In this document: positions 9,538 through 16,663 of the stretch, one piece after another
Numbering within the stretch: the stretch's first letter is position 1
How the letters are laid out: each line of letters begins with the position of its first letter
Assembly: GCA_964517135.1 (NCBI GenBank)
Contig: CAZFBA010000004.1
Span: forward strand, 110,521-174,520
Direction of reading: 5' to 3'
From: CAZFBA01 sp964517135
GTDB lineage: Bacteria > Cyanobacteriota > Vampirovibrionia > JBFMGH01
DNA: 64,000 nucleotides
The notes under the pieces: model-generated
Told to the model about the DNA's origin: nothing
Database searches by the model: none
What the model saw: the letters and a program-made list of their open reading frames with translations, nothing else
Translations under genes and position numbers: made by a program

Positions 9538-10428
9538 CTATTTATAAGAAGTTTTATTCCATTTTAGATGTTCATTACTATCTTCCAGCAATACTTTATA
9601 AAGTCTTCTTTCTGGTATGTAGTCAATAATAATAACATTGTCTTTGTATTTAGGTTTTTCATTGCAATTATCAGGGATAAAAGCATATAATTTTTGTTTT
9701 ATGCCGTGATGGTCTACAAGTTCAAGTATTCCAATACTCTTACCATCGATTACATCATCATAAACAGGTATTATATGACTTGTAACCTTTGCTGACATTC
9801 CGATATAATCTTCTTTAGATGTATGATAACTTTTACTTTCAAATATATTTCCAAGAAACTTGCTGGAAAACCTTACAAAAGGTATTGCTGTTATAAAACT
9901 AAGTATCAGAACACCTGAAAATGTGATACCCTCAGCTGGATATAAGGTAAATATTCTAAATATCAAGTAGTTTATAACAAGCCCGGTAACCCCCCAGATT
10001 GTTAGTAATGATGATAAGAGCATGCTGAGTGGTATTTTTCCTGTATTGATAAATTTAAGAGCCTGAGAAAACAATACAAAAATAAGACCCGGTCTTCCTT
10101 TTTGAGATTTTATTTCGTCTGTATCAACTATTGTAGCACTGGATTCAACTGAAGTAACTGCTGCATGGCCAATATGAGTGTCTAGATCTGTCTCAATATC
10201 ACTCTCAATATTAACATCAAGGTCAATATCTGTGTCAACATCAAGCTCAACATCTCCACTGATATCTGTATCAATTGCTAAATCAGCATCTGCATCTATT
10301 TCAAGATCTGAGTCAACGTCAGCTTCTCCAAATTGCCCGAGAAATGTTGTTGCACCCAGAAGCATTACAACAAATATCATCATGCCCCAGAAAGGAAGAT
10401 TATACCAGGCAAAAAGATAGCTTAACAA
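9538..10428 (-). CDS. YqiJ/NfeD-like membrane protein with OB-fold, flotillin partner
   Basis: A 296-residue membrane protein. One transmembrane segment (residues ~14-31) is followed by an Asp-rich stretch (about residues 36-84) in which Asp alternates with a hydrophobic residue. Two or three further membrane segments lie at roughly 115-190, and the C-terminal ~90 residues are a beta-rich OB-like domain (DYIGMSAKVTSHIIPVYDD onward). This plan matches the YqiJ/DUF1449 family encoded with flotillin. The acidic DxDxD insert is longer and more regular than I would expect and could bind divalent cations. It is the first gene of a two-gene operon with the flotillin. Confidence 0.8.
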   Translation of the reverse strand: MLSYLFAWYNLPFWGMMIFVVMLLGATTFLGQFGEADVDSDLEIDADADLAIDTDISGDVELDVDTDIDLDVNIESDIETDLDTHIGHAAVTSVESSATIVDTDEIKSQKGRPGLIFVLFSQALKFINTGKIPLSMLLSSLLTIWGVTGLVINYLIFRIFTLYPAEGITFSGVLILSFITAIPFVRFSSKFLGNIFESKSYHTSKEDYIGMSAKVTSHIIPVYDDVIDGKSIGILELVDHHGIKQKLYAFIPDNCNEKPKYKDNVIIIDYIPERRLYKVLLEDSNEHLKWNKTSYK

Positions 10429-10989
10429 ATTTAATTCCCCTTTGATTGAGTGAATAATTGTAGTTAACTGAAATCAATTTTACCATAAAAGCAGACAAAG
10501 TAAAAGAATTTATGGTAAAATATTTAAATAAATTTACTAAAAAAGTAAATCATTGAGTTACTATTAACGTAATAGAATTGTGGTTTTTGCTAATATCGCA
10601 TATTTTGTCTGAAGCCAGTGAATATTATATATTAACAGAATGTGCTAAAGCAATAAATTCTATTTTTGATTCAAAACATTTTTATATGAGATTAAATTGC
10701 TAAAAATATCTTTTAATCCGGGTTTTAACAGCAATAATTTTATCTTATAAAAGATCAGTGCATAACTTAAAAAGTTTTCGATTTTCAAAACCCAAATCCC
10801 GCCCACCCTAAAGGAAGGCATGGGGTCTTACTCACAGGCTGTGCCTGCTCGTTCAACCCATATCTTTACTTTTAAAATTTTTGAAAATCGAAAACAAAAA
10901 GTCTATTGTTATAGTTATGCATTAGTTTTTATAATAATATTGTAGAATAATCATAATGCATAGTTAAAGCCAAAAATTGGAGATTAAAA
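10429..10989. other. intergenic region holding a palindromic element
   Basis: A divergent spacer of about 560 bases between the YqiJ-like gene and the aldolase gene. No ORF is convincing. Its central part, 10758-10922, is a structured MITE-like repeat listed separately. The remainder should contain the promoters of both flanking operons. Confidence 0.5.
10758..10922. repeat. MITE-like palindromic element with nested inverted repeats
   Basis: The outer arms TGCATAACT (10759-10767) and AGTTATGCA (10913-10921) are perfect inverted repeats. Inside them GTTTTCGATTTTCAAAA (10774-10790) and its exact complement (10879-10895) form a 17-bp second pair. The core is GC-rich relative to its surroundings and holds a smaller hairpin (CAGGC-TGT-GCCTG, flanked by ATGGGGT/AACCCAT). 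There is no ORF inside. A degenerate copy of the right inner arm and adjoining core occurs at 58317-58353, and the outer arms recur at 61845-61888, which supports a dispersed, non-autonomous family. Confidence 0.7.
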
Positions 10990-11646
10990 GTGAAAGATGT
11001 AGTGGGTTTTTTTGAAAAAGAGAAAATAGTAGCTATTATAAGAGATAGCAGCCAGCAAAAAGCTTTTGATATTGCAAAAGCCTGTATAGATGGTGGCTTA
11101 AAGATTGTGGAAATAACTCTTAACACCCCTGGGGCGACTGAAATTATAAGTGATTTAAACAAAAATTATCCTGAGTTGCTTTTTGGAGTTGGTACTGCAC
11201 TGAATGAAAAGATGGCCGGAGAAGCTATCAAATCAGGTTCAGCTTTTATTGTAGCACCTCATGTAGATGAGGCAATCATAAAGCTATGTAAAGAAGCTGG
11301 TATTTCTGTATGTCCCGGTACATCTACTCCAACAGAAATGATGTATGCTGACCGACTTGGTGCAGATATGATTAAAGTATTTCCAATAACAAATCTTGGT
11401 GGTCCAGCCTACATTAAGAATGTCAGAGGGCCCCTGCCACACCTTAAATTATTACCTACTGGCGGTGTTGATGTTGATAAAATAAAAGAATACTTTGAAG
11501 CTGGTGTCTTTGCCCTGGGTTTATCCGGTGCAATTATCCCGCCTGACGCCAGAAAAAATTGTGATTATGATCTGATAAAAGCTCATATTCAGAGAATTTG
11601 TTCAGAGATTAATAACATTAAGGGATCTACTCAAATAAAATGCTAG
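10990..11646 (+). CDS. eda: 2-dehydro-3-deoxyphosphogluconate / 4-hydroxy-2-oxoglutarate aldolase
   Basis: A 218-residue class I aldolase of the KDPG/KHG family. IVAIIRD carries Arg18, GLKIVEITLNTPGA carries the catalytic Glu41, and ADMIKVFPI carries Schiff-base Lys129. GGVDVDKI binds phosphate. It splits 2-keto-3-deoxy-6-phosphogluconate into pyruvate and glyceraldehyde 3-phosphate, or 4-hydroxy-2-oxoglutarate into pyruvate and glyoxylate. The start is GTG, with GGAG about 9 bases upstream. The carbamoyltransferase gene begins 9 bases after the stop, so both are probably co-transcribed. No edd (dehydratase) gene is present here, so a sugar-acid role other than Entner-Doudoroff is possible. 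Confidence 0.9.
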   Translation: MKDVVGFFEKEKIVAIIRDSSQQKAFDIAKACIDGGLKIVEITLNTPGATEIISDLNKNYPELLFGVGTALNEKMAGEAIKSGSAFIVAPHVDEAIIKLCKEAGISVCPGTSTPTEMMYADRLGADMIKVFPITNLGGPAYIKNVRGPLPHLKLLPTGGVDVDKIKEYFEAGVFALGLSGAIIPPDARKNCDYDLIKAHIQRICSEINNIKGSTQIKC

Positions 11647-11655
11647 TAAAATGTA

Positions 11656-13530
11656 ATGAATGAAACTGTTTTAGGTATATCAGCTTTTTACCATGACTCA
11701 GCAGCAGCCCTTGTTAGAGAAGGTGAAGTTTTATCCGCAGCTCAAGAGGAGAGATTTACCCGTATTAAACATGATAAATCTTTTCCTGTTAATGCTATTC
11801 GTTATTGTCTTGAAAGTACAGATACTGATATAAATGATCTTAATGCAATTGTATTTTATGAGAAGCCAATATTAAAATTTGAAAGGTTAATTGAATCATA
11901 TTATATTCATTCACCAGAAGGTTTGAGTTCATTTATACCTGCTATTACCTCCTGGATAAAAGAAAAATCATTTATTAAAAAAAATATTATTACTGGTCTA
12001 AGAGAAATAGATGATATTGAATCATTGAAAATCAGGAAAAAATTGTTATTTTCAGAGCATCATTTATCTCATGCTGCCAGTGCTTTTTATCCTTCACCTT
12101 ATAATGATGCTGCAATCCTTACAATGGATGGTGTAGGAGAGTGGGCAACTGTTTCAATATCCAGTGGAAAAGATAATAAAATTACAATGTTAAAAGAGCT
12201 TAAATACCCTCATTCACCGGGGTTGCTCTATTCTGCGTTTACTTATTACCTTGGTTTCAGAGTTAATTCAGGAGAATATAAGTTGATGGGCTTGTCACCT
12301 TATGGTAATGCTGAATCAAAACGTTTAAAGGTTTACAAACAGAAAATCTATGATTATCTTGTAGATCTGAAAGCTGATGGATCCTTCTTTTTAAATCAAG
12401 AATACTTTAATTATTCTACAGGGCTATCTATGATACATAACAAAAAATGGGAACAGTTGTTTGGATTGTCTAAAAGAGAGCCAGAAACTGAAATAACCCT
12501 TGAGCATTGTGATATGGCACTTGCAATTCAGCAAGTATTAGAAGATATAGTAATAAAACTTGCTCAAACATCAAAAAATCTCACTGGATGTAGCAATTTA
12601 TGTATGGCTGGTGGTGTTGCACTCAACTGTGTGGCTAACAGCAAGATAATAAATGAAAATATTTTTAAAAATGTCTGGGTTCAACCAGCCTCGGGTGATG
12701 CAGGAGGAGCACTGGGGGCAGCATTTGCTGTTTATTATATGTATTATGGTAATGAAAGAAAGGTATCAACTGATTATGATGCTATGAGAGGTTCATTTTT
12801 AGGCCCTCAATACAGTCCTTCTGAGGTTGAGGTTTCACTTATAAAGTATAAACCTGTTTACCAAAGTTATGAAAACCTTGATGAACTAAGCAATACAGTT
12901 GCTGAACTTATAGCAAAGGGCAATATTATAGGCTGGTATCAGGGCAAAATGGAATGGGGGCCACGTGCTCTGGGTAATAGAAGTATTATTGCTGACCCTA
13001 GAAACCCTGAAATGCAGAAACGACTTAACCTCAATATTAAATATCGTGAAAGTTTCAGGCCTTTTGCCCCTTCTGTTTTACTTGAAGACCTTTCACAATG
13101 GTTTAAAACGAATATACCTTCACCTTATATGCTTTTTGTATCAGAGGTTAATGATAAGATTAAAGTGCAGGTACCTTATGATTACTACGATTTGCCAATG
13201 AAAGACAGGCTTTATTTTTTAAGATCTGCTGTGCCTGCTATAACACACATTGATTATTCAGCTAGAATTCAAACAGTAGACAAAAATACTAATCCATTAT
13301 ACTGGAAATTGCTTAATGCATTTAAAAAAGAGACAGGCTGCGGTATGGTTATCAATACCAGCTTTAATGTTAGAGGTGAACCGATTGTTTGTACCCCTGA
13401 AGATGCCTATCGTTGCTTTATGAATACTGAAATTGACTATCTAGTTGTTGACCGATTTATGTTTGATAAAAAGCTACAACCTGTTTGGAAAGATAAAATG
13501 TCATATAAATACGACACAATACTGGATTAA
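11656..13530 (+). CDS. NodU/CmcH-family O-carbamoyltransferase
   Basis: A 624-residue carbamoyltransferase. The N-terminal Kae1-like domain opens GISAFYHDSAAALV and AAQEERFTRIKHDKSFP. HHLSHAASAFYPS carries the HxxxH metal ligands and MDGVGEW the nearby Asp. The C-terminal part has WGPRALGNRSI and INTSFNVRGEPIV, the YrdC-like carbamoylphosphate-processing region. Family members use carbamoyl phosphate and ATP to O-carbamoylate sugars or natural products. The immediate downstream gene is SxtJ-like, as with SxtI in saxitoxin clusters, but such pairs are also common in surface polysaccharide loci. No antibiotic or toxin genes are nearby, so a glycan target is more likely (inference). Confidence 0.93.
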   Translation: MNETVLGISAFYHDSAAALVREGEVLSAAQEERFTRIKHDKSFPVNAIRYCLESTDTDINDLNAIVFYEKPILKFERLIESYYIHSPEGLSSFIPAITSWIKEKSFIKKNIITGLREIDDIESLKIRKKLLFSEHHLSHAASAFYPSPYNDAAILTMDGVGEWATVSISSGKDNKITMLKELKYPHSPGLLYSAFTYYLGFRVNSGEYKLMGLSPYGNAESKRLKVYKQKIYDYLVDLKADGSFFLNQEYFNYSTGLSMIHNKKWEQLFGLSKREPETEITLEHCDMALAIQQVLEDIVIKLAQTSKNLTGCSNLCMAGGVALNCVANSKIINENIFKNVWVQPASGDAGGALGAAFAVYYMYYGNERKVSTDYDAMRGSFLGPQYSPSEVEVSLIKYKPVYQSYENLDELSNTVAELIAKGNIIGWYQGKMEWGPRALGNRSIIADPRNPEMQKRLNLNIKYRESFRPFAPSVLLEDLSQWFKTNIPSPYMLFVSEVNDKIKVQVPYDYYDLPMKDRLYFLRSAVPAITHIDYSARIQTVDKNTNPLYWKLLNAFKKETGCGMVINTSFNVRGEPIVCTPEDAYRCFMNTEIDYLVVDRFMFDKKLQPVWKDKMSYKYDTILD

Positions 13531-13532
13531 AT

Positions 13533-13898
13533 ATGGAAAAAGTCGATCAAATAAAGTCACTTACAGTTATAGCTCTGGCGTTTATAGTTTTATATCTTAT
13601 ATTTAACAATATTATTTTGTTAATTATTGCTGTGGTTTTCCTGTTAATTATACTTAAGGGGGGTCGGTTATCTGAAAAAGTAGCTACAGGCTGGATGAGG
13701 TTTGCAGTATTTCTTGGAAACATTAATTCCAGAATTATTCTTACAATTGTTTTTTATCTGATATTGACACCTCTGGGGTTTTTCTACAGGATATTCAACA
13801 GAGATGCCTGTGATTCTTTCTTTAAAAAGAATGATAAGTCATATCTATTTGATTCAGAGTGTCTTCCGTCTAAAGAATTCTTTGAACGTCCATGGTAA
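13533..13898 (+). CDS. SxtJ-like small membrane protein
   Basis: A 121-residue protein with two hydrophobic regions (about residues 10-45, probably two adjacent membrane segments, and 60-85) and a polar tail containing SYLFDSE and ending FFERPW. A TPLGFFYRIFNRDA segment follows the last membrane helix. This layout and its position 2 bases after a carbamoyltransferase gene match the SxtJ family, whose members accompany NodU/SxtI carbamoyltransferases. Its biochemical role is not established; it may anchor or chaperone the enzyme at the membrane. The family call rests on recognition of pattern and context. Confidence 0.7.
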   Translation: MEKVDQIKSLTVIALAFIVLYLIFNNIILLIIAVVFLLIILKGGRLSEKVATGWMRFAVFLGNINSRIILTIVFYLILTPLGFFYRIFNRDACDSFFKKNDKSYLFDSECLPSKEFFERPW

Positions 13899-13904
13899 AA
13901 TAAA

Positions 13905-13924
13905 TGGCCGGTTTTTGCCGGCCA
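13905..13924. terminator. bidirectional terminator between convergent genes
   Basis: TGGCCGG and CCGGCCA form a 7-bp GC stem around TTTTTG. On the minus strand the stem is followed by TTTATTTTACC, and on the plus strand by a weaker AT-rich tail. It separates the SxtJ-like gene from the convergent aminotransferase gene, 7 bases after the former's stop. Confidence 0.75.
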
Positions 13925-13939
13925 CTGAAGAAATAATTT

Positions 13940-15265
13940 TTATAATTCTTTGAGAGTTTTATCAATAATATCCAGACCTTTGTCCAGATCTTTTCGGGAA
14001 ATATTTAGTGCAGGCCTGAATCTTATTGATTTATTACCGCATCCAAGAATAATCATACCGTTTTTATAAGCAGTATTAATGAACTTATCCCTCATTTGTG
14101 GTGTATCGAGGTCAAATGCACACATAAGTCCTTTGCCACGAGTATTAAACAGTTTGTCAGAGTAGTTTTTCTGCAAGTCTAACAGTTGATTTAGCAAATA
14201 TTGGCCCTGTTTAGCCGATTCTTCAATGAGGTTTTCATTTTCAATAATTTCGATATACTTTAGACAGCGTACCATATCAACCAGGTTGCCGCCCCAGGTT
14301 GAGTTAAGTCTTGAGCCTTCATGGAATACATTGTCTTTGACCTCGTCTATTCTTGGACCGCAGAGGAATCCACAGACCTGAACCTTTTTGCCGAAGGCAA
14401 CGCAGTCAGGTTCTATATCAAAATGTTCGTACGCCCACCACAGGCCGGTCATACCCATGCCTGTTTGTACTTCATCAAGGATAAAAAGAGCCTCATTTTC
14501 TCTACAGAAATCCTGTAGCCAGCGTAAAAACTCACCTCTAAAATGGTTATCTCCGCCTTCTCCCTGGATTGGTTCCAGAATAATGGCTGCAATATCATCA
14601 TTGTACCTTTCAAAGGCTTCTTTAATTTCTTTTTTAGACTGTTCTTCAAGTTCTATAACCTGTTTTAAGTTATCTCCTTCAAGTGGAAACTTGATTTTAG
14701 GGTTTGTAACTCTAGGCCAGTCAAACTTTGCAAAGTATTTGTATTTTCGTGGATCTGCGGTATTTGTCAGAGAAAGAGTATAACCACTTCTGCCGTGGAA
14801 AGCTTCTTTAAAGTGGAGTATTTTGTGTCCTTTTTCTTCTTTGTATCCTTTTTCGAAGTTTTTTCTTACTTTCCAGTCCATTGCGGCTTTAATGGCATTT
14901 TCAACTCCTAAGGCACCGCCTGCAACAAAGAAGGTGTATTTAAAATGTTTTTCAACGACAACTTTTTTAAAGAATTCGCTTACAAATTCTGCCATTTCAA
15001 CGGTATAGAAGTCAGAGTTAGTGACATTATTGATAGCTGCTCGTTGTAGCTTCTTAAGATAATTGCTTTCAAAGAGTGCAGGATGATTATGGCCTACTGG
15101 TGCTGAGGCAAACATAGAGAAAAAGTCAAGGTATTCTCTATTATCTTTTGCGTCATAAAGGTATGCCCCTTTGCTTCGTTCTAGATCCATTACTACATCG
15201 TAGCCACAGATTTGCATATATCTGGCTAATACGTCATGAACACAGGTTGGAGATATTATTGTCAT
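13940..15265 (-). CDS. lat: L-lysine 6-aminotransferase (lysine epsilon-aminotransferase)
   Basis: A 441-residue class III PLP aminotransferase. The N-terminus (VHDVLARYMQICGYDVVMDL, then GAYLYDAKDNREYLDFFSMFAS) is that of lysine 6-aminotransferase rather than ornithine or GABA transaminase. LDEVQTGMG holds the PLP-contacting Asp, VAFGKKVQVCG carries the Schiff-base Lys, and STWGGNLVDMVR follows. It should convert L-lysine and 2-oxoglutarate to 2-aminoadipate 6-semialdehyde (which cyclises to piperideine-6-carboxylate) and glutamate, the first step of lysine degradation. No semialdehyde dehydrogenase is adjacent. It is monocistronic and ends at the shared terminator at 13905-13924. Confidence 0.9.
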   Translation of the reverse strand: MTIISPTCVHDVLARYMQICGYDVVMDLERSKGAYLYDAKDNREYLDFFSMFASAPVGHNHPALFESNYLKKLQRAAINNVTNSDFYTVEMAEFVSEFFKKVVVEKHFKYTFFVAGGALGVENAIKAAMDWKVRKNFEKGYKEEKGHKILHFKEAFHGRSGYTLSLTNTADPRKYKYFAKFDWPRVTNPKIKFPLEGDNLKQVIELEEQSKKEIKEAFERYNDDIAAIILEPIQGEGGDNHFRGEFLRWLQDFCRENEALFILDEVQTGMGMTGLWWAYEHFDIEPDCVAFGKKVQVCGFLCGPRIDEVKDNVFHEGSRLNSTWGGNLVDMVRCLKYIEIIENENLIEESAKQGQYLLNQLLDLQKNYSDKLFNTRGKGLMCAFDLDTPQMRDKFINTAYKNGMIILGCGNKSIRFRPALNISRKDLDKGLDIIDKTLKEL

Positions 15266-15477
15266 TTTAAAGCTCCTCTACAAGATAGTTTTACCACCAA
15301 TTATTACAAACCTCTAACTTAAAAATAGAGTATAGATTCATTGTAAAGCATAAAATTATAAAGTCCATACCCTGAAAACAGTTATATAATAAAAACAGAG
15401 CCTTTCTAAATTCTGCATAGCTTTTAATTTTGAGAAATGACAGAAACTATTATCGTCAAATACTTTTAAAATCCTGA

Positions 15478-15523
15478 AAAATTGATAATCTAGAAGGCGT
15501 CTGCATTATCAATTTTATTTTTT
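15478..15523 (+). terminator. orphan intrinsic terminator (first of two)
   Basis: AAAATTGATAAT (15478-15489) and ATTATCAATTTT (15505-15516) are perfect 12-base complements around a 15-base loop, followed by ATTTTTT. No plus-strand coding gene precedes it within 1.5 kb, so it would end an untranslated transcript starting in 15266-15470. Confidence 0.5.
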
Positions 15524-15552
15524 GCTGCCTGACAGGTGGCAAAGTTTTTTTT
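15521..15552 (+). terminator. orphan intrinsic terminator (second of two)
   Basis: TGCTGCCT and AGGTGGCA pair (two G-T wobbles) around GAC, followed by AAAG and eight Ts. It follows the first hairpin directly. Together they may form an attenuator ahead of the CxxCxxCC protein gene, or the 3' end of a small RNA. Confidence 0.45.
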
Positions 15553-15603
15553 GAGCTATTATAGTGGTGAGTGTATCGTAATATATGGTTTTAAATCTTA
15601 TTT

Positions 15604-16077
15604 ATGTATAATCTTGAATTTAGAAAGATTTACACTGACCGAAAATTCTGCCTTTGCGGGTGCAGAAATGTTATACAGGAGGAAAACTGGGGATTAAGAA
15701 TATTTTTAGATGGTAAAATAACTTCTATTGAAGAGGTTTTAGAGATTATTGAAAAATTTGAGTTTGAGGTTAAAGATCTTTCGGCTAAAACAATTGTCTG
15801 TAAGTATTGTGGTCATTGTTGTCTTCACGGGCCTGAACTTTCTGAAAAAGAGCTTGAGTATTTGTCTGCTAACTATCCGGAATATAGAGAAGACTACATG
15901 CAAATTATATCAGGTAAACCCTGTCAGTTTGGAGGAGAAAATACAGGTCCCTGCAAATTTCCTGAAAATGCAAGACCGTTTCAGTGCCGCATTTTATATT
16001 GTGAAGCAAATATAGTTGGATTTGAGTCTATGTATAATTTTTTGGGAGGTTTTTTAGGCTGGACGAGCCTCAATTAA
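15604..16077 (+). CDS. YkgJ-like CxxCxxCC cysteine-cluster protein
   Basis: A 157-residue protein with the YkgJ family cysteine pattern: CKYCGHCC near residue 74, then GKPCQFG, GPCKFPENARPFQCRILYC. These eight or so cysteines probably bind zinc or an iron-sulphur centre. Two further cysteines (FCLCGC) lie near residue 17. Function of the family is unknown. No Shine-Dalgarno sequence is evident before the ATG, so the start is less sure than the body. The stop codon overlaps the stop of the convergent HicA-like gene by 3 bases. Confidence 0.75.
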   Translation: MYNLEFRKIYTDRKFCLCGCRNVIQEENWGLRIFLDGKITSIEEVLEIIEKFEFEVKDLSAKTIVCKYCGHCCLHGPELSEKELEYLSANYPEYREDYMQIISGKPCQFGGENTGPCKFPENARPFQCRILYCEANIVGFESMYNFLGGFLGWTSLN

Positions 16078-16481
16078 ACTTTTAAAGATTGAAGCATCTT
16101 TCTAACGTTGTCAAAACCCAGTTCTTTAGCTATTGAATTAGCTGTGCCGGTTGCAATATCTTTTCCACCGCCGTGAACAGGAATAGGGATATTGACAGCC
16201 TGAGGTTGTATGCCGATTTTTGTCGCTACATGTGCCGGTATTTTACCTACTAGATGGGTTCCATGATTACCATGACCTTTTGATAGACTTAAATTTAAAG
16301 CTTTTGCAACTTTTGATATTTTCCTTAAGTCGAGTACCGCACCCTTGAAGGCAACTTCATCTACTGGAGGCTGTCTTAAAAGCTTATTTGGTTGACCCGG
16401 TGCCATTTTTTGAGGATGATTATTATGTGTTATTGGCTTTTCAAAGCCTCTAAATCTCACTTCAGATAGATTGATAGACAT
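16074..16481 (-). CDS. HicA-like domain protein with N-terminal FRG leader
   Basis: A 135-residue protein read from the ATG at 16481, which has AGGTGG just upstream; the frame is open to 16544 but the longer form has no ribosome site. Residues ~55-132 resemble the HicA/YcfA fold: GHGNHGTHLVG in place of the catalytic GSH segment, then NIPIPVHGGGKDIATGTANSIAKELG. HicA proteins are small double-stranded-RNA-binding-like mRNA interferases normally paired with HicB. No HicB partner is adjacent, and a ~50-residue leader precedes the domain, with VRFRG at 8-12 and VAFKG at 43-47. So it may be a solitary RNA-binding protein rather than a toxin. Confidence 0.7.
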   Translation of the reverse strand: MSINLSEVRFRGFEKPITHNNHPQKMAPGQPNKLLRQPPVDEVAFKGAVLDLRKISKVAKALNLSLSKGHGNHGTHLVGKIPAHVATKIGIQPQAVNIPIPVHGGGKDIATGTANSIAKELGFDNVRKMLQSLKV

Positions 16482-16663
16482 ATACCACCTTTTTAATCCA
16501 CTGTTGATTTTATTAACTACTGTTGTAAAACACCTGAAAGGCAAAAGTTGCTATTTTTTATTTAACAATTTAATATTTTTTAAAATCTTATGTTTGAAAC
16601 TTTTTTTTAGAGAGATAAAATTGAATCTGGTGCAAAGCAAAATTAATCAGGGAAAATAAACCA

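Larger units (their letters stand above)
15266..15603. other. intergenic region with two orphan terminator-like hairpins
   Basis: A divergent spacer of about 340 bases. It must carry the promoter of the lysine aminotransferase gene (leftwards). On the plus strand it holds two consecutive terminator-like hairpins (15478-15523 and 15521-15552) with no gene before them, so a short untranslated RNA or a regulated leader for the gene at 15604 is possible. Confidence 0.45.

Noticed and set aside
14388..14783. 131-residue plus-strand ORF
   Set aside because: It lies wholly inside the lysine aminotransferase gene on the opposite strand and its sequence is a typical shadow.
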